Shown here: piece by piece, positions 11,605 to 22,970 of the stretch
Layout of the letters: each line of letters opens with the position of its first letter
Position numbering within the stretch: position 1 is the first letter of the stretch
From: Semisulcospira habei
Taxonomy: Eukaryota > Mollusca > Gastropoda > Semisulcospiridae
DNA: 64,000 bases
NCBI GenBank assembly: GCA_036245525.1
Contig: BTPG01000001.1
Coordinates: 176,253,664 to 176,317,663, forward strand
Direction: 5' to 3'
Position numbers and translations under genes: made by a program
Notes under the pieces: generated by a model
Database searches by the model: none
Seen by the model: only the letters and a program-made list of their open reading frames with translations
Told to the model about the DNA's origin: nothing

Positions 11605-11690
11605 AGGACGAAATGCAAGCTTACCAGCCTGGAATTCCATGACATTAGCACTGTAGAACTTTCTCAGAATTGAAATGTAAAATTATGTCT
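11605..11690 (+). repeat. dispersed repeat with copy at 12285-12350
   Basis: ACCAGCCTGGAATTCCATG, then CATTAGCACTGTAGA occur in both places, with weaker similarity on both sides. Family unknown. Confidence 0.6.
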
Positions 11691-13504
11691 CTTGGAGCTA
11701 CTCTGATTGACTGCATTTTTGGCTTTGGAGTTTGGGTGATGAAATTTTTTTTAATTAAAAAATAATTGCACCACAAATTGCCTAAGTTGTTTCCTTTTAC
11801 AAATTAAGCTGTCTTTTTCCACTGAAGCCTCGCATAAAGCATTAGGGATGCATTCCGCGCTATACCAGGGGTGCTACCAGTAAATTCTGGAAGTGCAGTC
11901 TAGCACTGGCGTTGTGTTCACAATTGTCAGGTTATTTGTCCCCAATCACTACATGTGCAAGGGGGACACAAATAAGAAATTATTGTATCGTTGTCAGGTT
12001 GTGCTCTACGCCTACCAGACTAGCCTCCCCGCCCCCCCCCCCCCCCCCCCTGCCCCCCACGGTGCGAAACTGGTCGTAGGTGCCAAACCTAAATCTACCT
12101 AATAACAGGTCCAATGCCTATTGTGAGTATATTTATAACCTCCCTGGGAGTCGGGAGGCCGGGATATAGTCGTGGACTGTGGAGCACCTTGGGGTAGTCC
12201 CTATTGAAAGGCTCAAAATGATAGGTCTGTCATTCTCTCCCATCCACCTTCTTTTCGAGATCTAGTAAGGCTTGCAGTCACAAAAAGGATGCAATGCTAG
12301 CGTACCAGCCTGGAATTCCATGGCATTAGCACTGTAGAGCACTCACAGAATGAGCAACTTAGCACACTGCTGCTGTCGCAAGATGACGTAAACACAATAG
12401 GGGCGAAACTCAGCATTCTCAGTGTTTTAGTTGATTCCTGTCCGTGCACATTATCTTGGGTCCTCGCGGTATACTGCATGCCATGGGTCGTGGTCTGTTC
12501 ACAGGCTTTCGTTTTCATCTGGTATATTGCACGGTAGGATTAGTTAATGTGGTTTACCGCACTTAGCGTGTCCGGATTCTATTATTTTCTATGTCATCCA
12601 ATCAGGCACCGAGTTTAGGAGCAATATACCTGCGGCCTGTAGTGTAGCGCAAATACTGAAGCCTATGCACATGAACAGCCATCACCTAAGACATTGAGAA
12701 TAGCGACTTTTCCCCTTATGAGAGCGGCAGGGCAGCAGGAGAAGACAGTTTCAGCTAAGTCGACCATTGAAATGTAAAATCATAAAGTGCATACAGAATT
12801 ATTGGTTCCAAGTGCGTATACACTGGTGTTGTTTAAAAAAAAAGACCTGTAAAAAAAAATATATATATATAGCGGGTTTGAACAGTGAAGGAAAAAAAAA
12901 GTAAAAAATACAATTTGAAGTAAGAAGAAAAGAAAAGGTCTCAACTTCACCTGGGTTGACGGCATGCCAGTCTGCGTGATTAACACATGGACTATCATGG
13001 CTAAGAGACGGTGAGTTTTTTAAAACATATATTAATTAATGGGAGACCGCCTGGAAATGTGCAAACCCAAAAATTGCTTAAAGTGTTGATTTTTTGTGCA
13101 GGACTACATATTTTGAGCACAACCAAAGCTTGGGATATCAGTTTAGACACACATTCGTCAAATTAAAAACAGGCCTGAGTAACTGTACAACTACAACTAT
13201 GCAAACACTCAAATGTCATGCTAACCTTGTTGAAGCTTTTTTGTTGTTAACATCAGACTTTTTTTTAGTTGCACTCAGAATTCAACTGACCATAAAAATC
13301 TTTTACAAGAAAATACATGTACTGTGATATCACATAAAGTGACCTGGATGTTTCTTTCATATTCTTACTCAGGGCTTCTGTTTTCACAACAGGTTAAAGG
13401 GTCTGTAGACCCCCAGGTATAAATTTTAGAGGGTACACAGACCCCCATCTGAGCATAATGGAGGGTCTGCAAATTATTTAAAAACAAGTTAGGCAAAACC
13501 ATTA

Positions 13505-14460
13505 TGGCTCATGTGTATGACCGATTTATGTGTGACCTTTGTGACAAGGGCTGGCTTCTGCAGCAGCAAAATCCACGTTTTCTGAAAATGTAAGCATTTT
13601 TCACACATCTGTCAACCCCCGTGATCCTTGACCTTTGTGATGAGTCGACTAAATTAGTATGCATAGGAAGATCTTATCAGCTATCTTTGTACCAAATTTG
13701 GTTGAAAAATTTGTAAAAATTTGGGATTACCTACAATTTTATCAAAAATCAGCATTTTACACACATTTGCCAGCCTCTTGTGACCTTTGACCGTTCCAAG
13801 GGGGTCATCCAAATTGGTATGCATAGATAGGTCTTACCATCAGGTATCTCTGTAGCAAGTTTGGGTTTAAAGTTGTGAATAGTATTTTAGAAAAAAAACA
13901 TATTTTAAGATGGCTATTTTTCACCTATTTCCTGAGCCCTTGTGACCCTTGACCTTTCCGAGGGGTCATCCAAATTAGTATGCATAGATAGGTCTTACCA
14001 TCAGGTATCTCTGAACCAAGTTTGGATTTGAAGTTGTGAATAGTATTTGAGAAAAAACATCTTTTGTCAAAATATGGCTATTTTTCACCTATTTCCTGAG
14101 CTCTTGTGACCCTTGACCTTTCCGAGGGATCAACCAAATTAGTATGTATAGAAAGGTCTTACCATCAGGTGTCTTTATACAAAGTTTGGGTTTGAAGTTG
14201 TGAATAGTATTTGAGAAAAAATAAATTATGTCAAAATATAGCTATTTTTGTCCTATTTCCTGATCCTCTGTGACCTTGACGAGAGGTCACTCAAATTGGT
14301 ATGTTTAAAAAGGTCTTACCACAAAGTATCCTTGGGCCAAGTTTGAGGAATGTGGCCTGAATAGTCTCTGAGAAAATGCCAACGTTAAAGTTTACCACGG
14401 CGGACGACAGACGACCACTGGCCCAAAATATACACACTTTTGCTTCGCACATGAGCTAAA
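13505..14460 (+). mobile_element. pearl-like element with ~162-bp tandem core
   Basis: About five diverged head-to-tail units, each with the blocks CTTGTGACCCTTGACCTTTC, GGTCATCCAAATTAGTATGC, AGGTCTTACCATCAGGTATC and GTGAATAGTATTTGAG. Anchor points near 13640, 13799, 13961, 14125 and 14284 give spacings of about 159-164 bp. The left end is TGGCTCATGTG and the right end TTCGCACATGAGCTAAA, imperfectly inverted. Elements with a roughly 160-bp tandem core and conserved flanks are known in molluscs (pearl, CvA). Other copies: 16914-17600, 24765-25180, 29081-29552, 62650-62974, 63595-64000. Confidence 0.75.
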
Positions 14461-14726
14461 AACTGCATCATCTGTATGTTTTTTTAAAAATAAATTAACG
14501 CATTTCGCTCTCTCCTCTTTAAGTTTGTTGTGACAGTGTGTGTGTCTTTTCTATGATACTGATTTTTTAACTGTTGAGCTATCGTGCAAAATCCTCTCTC
14601 CCTCTCCCTCTCTCAGAAAAACTCATGTATGTATTTATCTGTATGATCATTTGATAATGTATTGTAACAGAGAATATAGCCTTTTCTGCTGAATGCAAAT
14701 TGACAACCAAAGTCTGACTTGTCTAA

Positions 14727-14728
<2 letters not shown>

Positions 14729-14763
<35 letters not shown>

Positions 14764-14764
14764 A
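14729..14764. repeat. (GT)n(GA)n microsatellite
   Basis: A TGTG run of about 22 bp passes directly into a GAGA run of about 12 bp. Confidence 0.95.
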
Positions 14765-14892
14765 AACTAATGTACTTAAAGTTGGTTTCAATCCATTTAA
14801 CCCAAAAGACTATTTTTCCAATTTTAGAGCTTTTGCCCAATACCTGTGTACCAGAAGATGGATCGACCACTATAAAAAAAAAACTGACAAAC

Positions 14893-15189
14893 TTATTTCT
14901 GTTCAAATTTCTGGACTTGCTTTTTGAGTTCGCCTCCATGCACATTGCGCATGTCATCCATGTGCCGTCGTGCTTTAGCCATGGAAATACACACAGCCAT
15001 GAACTCTGCGAATCGCAGCGGCGGTGCCACACACGGCCCAGGGGTATCATTTCTGGTACTGTCGCTTGTCCATGGAGATGGTGGTGTCGAAGTGCAACTT
15101 TCTTCTAAGCGTCTGCGATTATCACTGTGACCGTCGGTGTCGGATTGATGAATCCGAGGCTTTCCAGCTTTCTTTGCTTTCTCTGCCAT
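14893..15189 (-). CDS. hypothetical 98-residue protein
   Basis: An unrecognised antisense frame within the TDP2 intron. It starts MAEKAKKAGKPRIHQSD and is hydrophilic, with a Ser/Thr/Pro stretch (STPPSPWTSDSTRNDTPG). It ends in a basic, possibly helical segment (ELKKQVQKFEQK). The region is more CpG-rich than its surroundings, which is the reason I list it. No domain, promoter or splice signal was identified. It could be a chance frame or a fragment of a mobile-element protein. Confidence 0.2.
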   Translation of the reverse strand: MAEKAKKAGKPRIHQSDTDGHSDNRRRLEESCTSTPPSPWTSDSTRNDTPGPCVAPPLRFAEFMAVCISMAKARRHMDDMRNVHGGELKKQVQKFEQK

Positions 15190-16128
15190 TTACAACTTTG
15201 CTCAGGATCGAAAGTGAAACACACGATGCAGTATCCCATAATAGTATGAATGGTGACATCACAGCAAGTAATGCATTCAACATATAGTGTGTACTTTGTA
15301 ATAACATGCTGACGCCACAGTTCGCACGGACCCCGGAGTCGGGGTGATTCTGAACGCAGCCGCGACCAAGCGAGCGACTAAACGAACCAGCTCGTCACTA
15401 AAAATAGAATGTCACCTACCTCTGTTAGGTTACGCACTGTGGCGCAAGGATAATGCGTCTCGGACGCAGATGCACTGAATTTTAGTACGTCTGACTACCC
15501 CTTAGTTACATTTTCAGTACGTGATTTTGAGTTTTAATGCGTCATAGACGCACAGACGCACTAAAACAGAAGCCCTGTCACTGTTTAACACATTTTACAA
15601 TGTGTTCTTGGAAATGGTTGTTCTGGGAGGGTTCTGAGAGACATTTGGCTAAGACAAATGGCATTATATATCTATACAAATATGCCTACGACTTTGGGTC
15701 CGTCGGGTTCTTAGCTTCTACATTCAACAAGGGATTCACCGAGATCATAAAAAAGCCATTTTCATCATCTATGTTACTCCATCTACCATAGCTCAGTTTT
15801 ACATCTTTGTGTATCTAAACAGTTACTGCAAGAGGAAAACTACCAGGTAAAGTAGGTAAAAGCACTGTTAGTGTTAGGGAAGAGAACTGTGCATTATTGA
15901 CCACTGATCATAGGTCTATTTGTATGACGCACAGAAAAAGCAAAATAGGAAAGAGGGGGGTGTACAAAGTGACTGGAAGCAGTGAACATGGAGTTTTAGT
16001 TACTGCAATAGTTGATACAGGCTTAGTTTATTGTAGCTCTTTTGCCCTTTTGCATTTGTAATGAATGTGTGTTCGAAGGTATTGGTGTGGTACCTTCTTA
16101 GTATCTAGCATCATGTTTATGCATTACC

Positions 16129-16176
16129 CTGGCTGTTCATGCTTCAGCTAGAAGGTATTGTTGGGGTGCATACCAA
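16129..16176 (+). repeat. duplicated acceptor and exon start of the last TDP2 exon (decoy)
   Basis: 16129-16176 (GGCTGTTCATGCTTCAG, then CTAGAAGGTATTGTTGGGGT) is a diverged copy of 16217-16266, which holds the true acceptor and first codons of the exon at 16239. A weaker third copy lies at about 16074-16096. A CTA GAA GGT start would keep the frame briefly, but it meets TGA at 16178. Confidence 0.7.
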
Positions 16177-16238
16177 TGAAGAGAGTCTAGTGTTTTGTTT
16201 CTTTATTGCTGTTTATAGGCTGGCTATTAATGTTTCAG

Positions 16239-16529
16239 CTGGAAGGTGTTGGTGGGGTGCCTGCCAGTGTGTGTGACCTGTGGGAAGAGACAGGGTGCCG
16301 CAAAGAGGCACGCTATACCTGGGATACGTTCCGTAATGACAACTTGGGTTTTGAGGGGCGCAGTCGTACAGCTCTTCGTTTCGACAGACTCTACCTTCGT
16401 CACTGCAAGTCAACAGCTAGAGTCAAACCGGTCTACTTTGAGCTGATTGGCTTGCAGAGAATTCCAGGCATCCAGAGGTTTCCTAGTGATCACTGGGGCA
16501 TTTTAGCCCACATTGATATTAAGCCATGA
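16239..16529 (+). CDS. TDP2: tyrosyl-DNA phosphodiesterase 2, terminal exon
   Basis: The exon starts after TTTCAG in phase 0 and reads LEGVGGVPASVCDLWEETG, then RYTWDTFRNDNLG (the TWDT motif of TDP2), then ALRFDRLYLR, FELIGLQRIPG and RFPSDHWGILAHIDIKP. The SDHW motif carries the catalytic His of the family, and the sequence ends where TDP2 proteins end (TGA 16527-16529). Joining the exon at 3167-3373 gives NLRDKE followed by LEGVGGVP, which aligns with the known family pattern NLRD-(K/R)E-x4-GG. No in-frame lesion was seen in either exon, so the gene looks functional. I saw no AATAAA in the first 200 bp downstream. Confidence 0.9.
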   Translation: MEGVGGVPASVCDLWEETGCRKEARYTWDTFRNDNLGFEGRSRTALRFDRLYLRHCKSTARVKPVYFELIGLQRIPGIQRFPSDHWGILAHIDIKP

Positions 16530-16913
16530 TAATCATAGTCATGGAGGAAGAACCTCAAACACATAGTACCTAGAAAGTGATTTCCAGCAGGCATGTACAG
16601 TAAATAAGCTCTGTTTTTGATATTGGGTTCTGCTATAATAGGACTTTACAAATCTGGCCTTTTAAAGTTTGTAAAACTGATCAAAGAGACGTTACAGCCA
16701 TTTGAAGATTGAACCAGTTGGGAACTCGATGGTTAGTAGGTGAGAATACATTTCATTTGAAAACTGTTTAATTACGTTGTTGCATCTATTTGCAAGTGTT
16801 CCCATATTGATTTATATTTGGAGATTAAACTGTTTGGAGAGTAGACCAATTGATAATTTGCTGGGGTTTTTTTTGTTGTTGTTTTTTTGTTCCTCCGAAT
16901 TAAATACTGAACA

Positions 16914-17600
16914 AGGCTCATGTGTGTGACCTTTGTGACAATAAGTAAAGGGCTGGCTTCAGCACCAGCAAAATCCATGTTTCCTCAAAATGTAAGCATT
17001 TTTGACATCTGTCAAACCCCTGTGACCCTTGACCTTTGCGATGAGTTGACTAAATTAGTATGCATAGAAATGTCAACCTTCACGCCCAGTTTAATTGGAA
17101 AGTTTGCAAAAACTTTGATAAAAACAACAATTATAACAAAAATTGGCATTTTTCACACATTTGCTGACCTCTGAAAAGTTTGCAAAAATGTTGATAATAA
17201 CTACAGTTTTATAAAAAAAAAGTTGGCATTTTACACACATTTGCCAACCTCTTGTGACCCTTGACCTTTCTGAAGGGTCATCGAAATTAGGGGGGTCAAC
17301 AATATTAGTATGCTTAGAAATGTCTTACCATCAGGTATCTCTGTTCCACGTTGGGGCTTGAAGTTTTGAATAGTATTTGAGAAAAAAATAAATTTGTCAA
17401 ATTATGGCTATTTTTGACCTAATTCCTGATCTCCTGTGGCCTTGACCTTTGAGAGCTATGTTTAGAAAGGTCTTGCCACAAAGTGTACTTGGGCCAAGTT
17501 TGAAGACTGTGACTTGAATATAAAATAAAAATGCCAACGCTAAAGTTTACCACAGACGACGGCAGATGGACCAGAACATACTTTTGCTTCACACGTGAAC
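16914..17600 (+). mobile_element. pearl-like tandem element, decayed
   Basis: Starts GGCTCATGTGTGTGACC and ends TTTTGCTTCACACGTGAACC, with three to four diverged core units between. Same family and strand as 13505-14460. Confidence 0.7.
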
Positions 17601-17870
17601 CAAACATAATGCAGATTTTTTTTTCTGTTTATTATTTCTAAATCTCCAAGTATCACCAGATATTTCTGTCGTTGGTAAACCTTTTATGAATACAAAGATA
17701 CAGCCATGTAAAGATTGATCTAATTGGGAATGTGTAGGTGGTGTGCAGATCATAATCCCTGCGTGCACTATGGACCAAAAGAGCACTAATCATACAGTAT
17801 CTTCCAAAAGAACCGCAACCACAAACATGTGATTCCACCATAAGAGACAGAGATTTTATCAGGAATTTTG

Positions 17871-18655
17871 CATAGGGGCCTGATGAGTGGTGCTTTGACT
17901 AAATGTAAATCCGCTGAACGCGGCCACTGCGTAACTAGCTCAAGTTAGAATACAAGGGAGGAAACGAGCCACATGCGCGAAATTCTAGCAGTGGCCGGAA
18001 GTATCCTGGACCTCTTTCTGAACATCTAGAGTTCAACGTTAAACCCTTTAGTAGAGTGCCGTGAAAGAGGCCACTTTGCACTGCTGTGCATCCATTGTTT
18101 TCTGCCGTGTTTACTCTAAAGTTGAAGCGAATTACTCGAACAGATATTGACAACTGAGCAGTGTTTAAACCAGACTCCATTAAGGTAGACCTTTTCGGGC
18201 TGGGGGAAATGCGTACCTAAAGCGATTGGTGTGTGCCTGTCACAAGTTCATGTCGACAGTAAGATGCACTCTTGTTTTAATTTCATTGGATGTGCTCATT
18301 TACATAAACCAATGAAAAATGAGCATGAGACGTATTTCCAGCCATATCTAAAACCCAACAAATCGATGTCTGCTAAAATGATGCTTGATACTAATAAGCC
18401 TTGATACTAACCTATCAGTTTTGATCGGAGGACAATGTTGGTATAGATTTGTGGCAAAGTTTGTTCAGTTCGAGGTTTTAGGCAGATGGTTGCTTTGAGG
18501 GTTGAAAACTGCTCTGGAATCACAGTGCTTTGACGTTTCGCGTGCCATGTTTCCTCCCTCGTATTCTGACTTGAGCTAGTTACATGGTGGCCGCTCGCAT
18601 GAGGTGGCACAGCGGATTTGCATTTAGTCAAAGCACCACTCGTCAGGCCCCTATG
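17871..18655. mobile_element. non-autonomous DNA transposon with ~110-120 bp TIRs
   Basis: 17871-17982 is the imperfect reverse complement of 18536-18655. Both ends read CATAGGGGCCTGAYGAGTGG inward, followed by GCTTTGACTAAATG, AAATCCGCTG, GTAACTAGCTCAAGT and GAGGGAGGAAAC or a close variant. The interior (about 550 bp) has no recognisable transposase. Flanks GGAATTTTG and GGATTTTTG may be a diverged 9-bp target duplication. Long TIRs with a 9-bp duplication would fit a Mutator-like element, but this is only a guess. Confidence 0.78.
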
Positions 18656-18789
18656 GATTTTTGGTGTACAGATCTCTCGCGTTTTTCAAAAGTTTTAAAT
18701 TGCCTAAAAGATAAAAGTGCTGACAGTACCTTTTCTGCTGTTTATGTCTCTCTCTTGGCTTGACTTCGCGAACGAAGATTTTATAGGAG

Positions 18790-20205
18790 TTGCCCACGAC
18801 GTCTGCAGGCTTGTTCGTGGCTGCGGAGGCCAATCCGGGACAGGCAGGTTCGACCGCAGTGGCTGCAGGGGGAGGTATGGCCAGGGTTCTGAGTTGCGGC
18901 ATCTCTGTTTTTTCTCCTGAGCCGCTTGTCCTTAAGGCTAGCTCTGCGAGAGTCCTCAAAGGTGACAGCTGCCTTGTAAATGGTGGAGCGCCAGGTGTCA
19001 CGGTCCACAGCAAGCGAAGACCACTGGTGGTGGTCGATTTGGCAGGCACTAAGTGACTTCTTGAGAGAGTCTTTGTATCTCTTCTTTGGTGCCCCTCTGT
19101 CACGGTGTCCAGTAGCAAGCTCGCCGAACAGGGTGATCTTTGGTAGGCGATGATCCTCCATCCTGGAGACATGCCCCGCCCAGCGGAGCTGTGTCCGCAG
19201 CAGCAAAGCCTCGATGCTCACAGTTTCAGCCTGTTCAAGGACCTCGACGTTGGTGACATAGTCACTCCAGTGAATGCCCAGGATGGTGCGCAGGCAGCGC
19301 TGGTGGAAGCGTTCGAGGAGTCGTAGTTGGCTGCGGTAGAGGGCCCAGGACTTGGAACCATACAGCAGGGTGGTGAGGACCACAGCTCTGTACACGCTGA
19401 TCTTGGTGCCTGTTTTCAGCTGTTGATTGTGCCACACCCGCTTGAAAAGTCACCCGAAAGCGCTGTTCGCTTTTGCCAGCCTGCTGTCAAGCTCCTTGTC
19501 CAGCTTGGCGTCCGACGTGATAATGCAGCCAAGGTAAGTAAACTGGTGCACCGACTCGCCAATGGTGATGTGAGGAGGGCGATACACTGTCTTGGGTGCC
19601 GGCTGATGGAGGACCTCTGTCTTTTTCAGACTGACCTCGAGTCCAAAGAGCTGGGCAGTGTCTGCGAAGCAGGACGTGATGCGCTGCAGGGCTCTCTCTG
19701 TGTGTGCAACGAGGGCAGCGTCATCAGCAAAAAGCAGCTCACGAATCAGTTGGTCTAGGGTTTTCGTGTGGGCCTGCAGTCGTCTGAGGTTGAACAGGCT
19801 GCCATCGAGACGATACCTGATGTACATTGCATCGTCATCATCGAGGTCCACTGTGGCCTGCTTCAACATCATGCTAAAAAAGATGGTGAAGAGGGTCGGT
19901 GCCAGCACGCAGCCCTGCTTTACGCCGTTGAGAATAGGGAATGGTTCTGAGAGGTCATTGTTGAGTCTGACCTGGCCTTGCTGGTCCTCGTGTAGCTGGA
20001 CAATCATGCTGAGGAACTTTGGGGGACAGCCAAGTCACTCCAGGATCTGCCACATGCCTTGCCTGCTCACAGTGTCGAGCGCTTTTGTTAGGTCGACAAA
20101 TGTTACGTACAGCCCTTTGTTCTGCTCGTGGCACTTCTCCTGAAGCTGTCTCAGCACAAAGACCATATCGGTGGTGCTCCTGTTTGCTCTGAAGCCACAC
20201 TGCTG
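18790..20205 (-). pseudogene. LINE reverse transcriptase C-terminal part with CCHC-type finger
   Basis: Minus-strand frame read from 20205: VDLTKALDTVSRQGMWQIL (RT motif A), GVKQGCVLAPTLF (motif B), ELLFADDAALVAHTE (motif C), then TKISVYRAVVLTTLLYGS, HQRCLRTILGIHWSDYVTNV, LRWAGHVSRMEDHRLPK and RDRGAPKKRYKDSLKKSL. It ends with a zinc finger CSHCGRTCLSRIGLRSHEQAC. Two in-frame TGA stops (near 20037 and at about 19450) sit where Arg is expected. The copy is 5'-truncated at about 20205 within the RT. Clade not resolved: RTE or L1-related. Confidence 0.85.
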
Positions 20206-20290
20206 TTTATGTGATGAAATTACAATCAGCCTAATTGCATACCTGTCAAGTCTAAGCTATGATTACAAGAAGATTTCCAAAAGAAATTAG

Positions 20291-20491
20291 CCCATTTCAT
20301 CCTGATACACTACTGCTTGAAATTACTTTGACTATGGTAGTTCAAGTGTGGTGCCAGAATAGCTTGGCTCCTGTGTCGTCAAGCTATTCTGGCACCCTTG
20401 AACTAAAATGATTCATATTTCTCTTTATCTGTAATGTAGCCTTCATAGGACAATAAGCGAATTTTACAAATCGGCCTCAGGATGTAATGGG
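20291..20491. mobile_element. TTAA-flanked palindromic MITE, copy 2
   Basis: Flanked by TTAG (20287-20290) and TTAA (20492-20495). The ends are CCCATTTCATCCTGA and, inverted, CCCATTACATCCTGA. The inner stem pairs 20339-20365 with 20381-20404 with a 3-nt bulge and a loop of about 15 nt. Its arms (GCCAGAATAGCTT) match the arms of copy 1 at 290-471. Confidence 0.7.
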
Positions 20492-20897
20492 TTAAGACAG
20501 CATTGTCAAATTTCACTTCTCGGGCCAGACAAAAGACACATTGCATATTTATGTCGATTTAGATTTTGCTCTGTAGGAATGTTATGAATTCTAAAAGATT
20601 TCAGTTACCATGGGTCATCTTATCACCTTAAAGCATTAAATGTTTCAGGGGCATTCCACACGGTGCTCGTTCTGTTTCTATTGTCAAGGGCTACATGTGT
20701 GCATCTTATTAGATTTATAAGTGTGCATCTTATTCATGAGTCTCTAGCCACAGACTTTGTCAGAGCCGGTTGGGACATTGGTAAATAAAGGCTGGCTGCT
20801 TACATACACATATTCTGTACAGAGATGAAGAAGGATATGTGTCCCTTGTGTGATAACAAAAGAGAGTTAATAAGGTCCATCTGTAGCAAACTTCAGA

Positions 20898-21015
20898 TTG
20901 GCATTTTCTCGGCGACTATTCAAGCCATAAACTTCCAACTTTGTGGAGGGATACTTTGTGGCAAGACTAGACATAACAGTTTGAGTAACCTCTCTCAAAG
21001 TCAAGGTCACATAAA
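20898..21015 (-). repeat. pearl-like element fragment
   Basis: GGCATTTTCTCGGCGACTAT, GATACTTTGTGGCAAGAC and CAAAGTCAAGGTCAC match the terminal unit at 29122-29250 in the same orientation. Confidence 0.6.
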
Positions 21016-21179
21016 TAAGTTAAAAGAGAGCCATATTTTGTTGACAAAGTTGTGTTTTATCAAATATGATTTTCAGTGTCGAAGCCAAATATGTTTAGCT
21101 CTATACTAATATTCCAAAGTGTCCGATGTCCACATCGCCAAAGTTTACTTCGCAAAGTGGATATCACCAAGCTTTTTCA

Positions 21180-21616
21180 TCTTAATACGTCAAAACATTC
21201 TCTTCACCCACAGTCCACTGAGGGCCGCCATATTGCGGTGCATTCCCTCGCACCCCTGGAACTGGAATTTTCTCTCAATGAAGCTACCTATACTATAGCA
21301 GTTTTAGTTTTGTTTTGGTATGGTTCTGGTGCCTTTAGGCTTCGTATAACCCCTGCATATACTTTTGTCGTTGTTTAGCCCCTCAGTTTTTATCAATCTA
21401 TCTTTTACTTCACTTACTTAGATGTGTGTGCACACTTAGTAGAATGACTGCTATACATATGTGTGTTTTGTTATTTTAGAGTCTGCTTGTTTGTGATGTA
21501 TGTATGTTTTATGTGTTGATGGTCATATGGACGCTCGTCAGCTATGCCGCAAAAATTCCTAATGTTTATGCATATATATGGCAATAAAGTTTATCTTATC
21601 TATCTTATCTTATCTT
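21180..21616 (+). mobile_element. probable non-LTR retroelement 3' end with (ATCTT)n tail
   Basis: The sequence ends GGCAATAAAGTTTATCTTATC followed by TATCTTATCTTATC at 21595-21616. A tail of short tandem repeats after AATAAAG is common at LINE 3' ends. No protein was recognised and the left limit is a guess. Confidence 0.4.
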
Positions 21617-22699
21617 TTGTATCCGGCAGTGTAACACTGTATGCCAATCGCCGAGTCTGCGGAAAGCGTCTGCAACTGAAGGTATATAGCCCTGCCCGTT
21701 TTACATTTGTATCGAGCATCAGTCGTATTCCATTTTCAACACTACATGACTGACAAATCCAAAAGATTCACTACAGGTAATTCATTAGCAGTAAAACTGA
21801 GATCAACACAAAGCAGACAACCTACTATCCATTTTGAGTGTCCCTGGTTTGAATAGCCTCAGTTGGGCCTGACCAGTCAAACGCAGTGAAGGCTTAAGGC
21901 CGAAGCAACTTTGACGAGCAAGTTTGAGGGCACTTAGATGGCCTCATCGAAATGACCAAAGTAGCTTCACTGAAGTCTCCGATGTGCCCTTTGGACACTT
22001 CGACGAAAAAGACTTTGATGTATCAAGGTACGGCATTACACTACAGAGATAACTGACGATTTGACATTCCTACGCATGCTAATTTGACAGGTCCCACTAG
22101 AATGTGAAGGGTCATGAGAGGTCAGCAAATGTGGGTAAAATGCCTTATATTTAGATTAAATTTTAATTTTTATCAACATCCTTAATCAAACTTGGCACAA
22201 AAGTACTTGATCATGACGCCTTACAATGCAGACTAAATTTGGCTGACAACTTGTAAAGGTAAAAGGAGGCCGACAAGTGTGTGTAAAACTCCCATGTCAG
22301 GTACTTTGGCCAACTTTGTAATTATATCAAAACACTGTAACATGGTCAGAGGTCCGTGAAATGTCTCGGTCATGCATGTGAGCCATTAGGGCTATTCATG
22401 AAAGTTGTCCGTGTCATGTTCAGGACTGTATTTGTTAAATATGAATGCACAAACGCACCTACCCAAACATTTGCTATGGGCCACCTTTGTAGAAGGTGAA
22501 ACTTGAATGGCTGTTCACAAAAGGTGATTGCTCAATTGAAAATATTAATTTGGGCAGAAGTTAAAATGAACCTGAGATTTCTGACACTGATGATAGATAA
22601 TGCACCATTTTTTTAAAACATGCTTATCTACTACTGTAGTGCGTTAGGGTGGGCAGCAGACCTGGTTTTCAGTTTCTGTCTTTATTCAAAGGCATTTAT
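21617..22699. other. intergenic, with pearl-like fragment at 22070-22310
   Basis: No gene seen. The segment 22070-22310 holds decayed minus-strand pearl-like blocks (GCATGCTAATTTGAC, GTCAGCAAATGTGGGTAAAA, AAACTTGGCACAAA). Confidence 0.5.
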
Positions 22700-22970
22700 C
22701 TGTTGTTACACTATAAGTGTCTACGGCAATATCACGTGGTGAAATCTGTCATGGTGCTTCATACTCTGAGACGCATCGCATCTGCCCGACACTGTCTTTC
22801 TGAATCTACCACTGCAAAGTTAGTGAATGCTTTAGTCACGAGCCGTCTTGACTACTGCAATTCTCAGCTTTTTGGTCTTCCATCTGAGCAGATTAACCGC
22901 CTTCAGCGAGTTAAAAATAATGCTGCAAGGCTTGTGAAGCGCAGGCGAAAACGAGACCACGTAACCCCTA
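22700..22970 (+). mobile_element. CR1/L2-like LINE, 5' half (third subfamily)
   Basis: Frame reads LRRIASARHCLSESTTAKLV, SRLDYCNSQLFGLPSEQINR, then QRVKNNAARLVKRRRKRDHV and TP. The expected continuation, LKDLHWLPIQSR, is found at 31827, so the two segments are one LINE copy split by the 8.85-kb transposon between them. Confidence 0.87.

Larger units (their letters stand above)
3374..16238 (+). other. TDP2 intron (~12.9 kb), repeat-filled
   Basis: The intron begins GTGAGG at 3374 and ends TTTCAG at 16238. It holds two LINE fragments, the tandem I-group LINE pair (4808-11247), a pearl-like tandem element (13505-14460) and microsatellites. Stretches 3400-4210, 11700-13390 and 15200-16060 show no gene. 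A C-run lies at about 12032-12050. GT and CT runs lie at 14580-14764. Confidence 0.75.
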
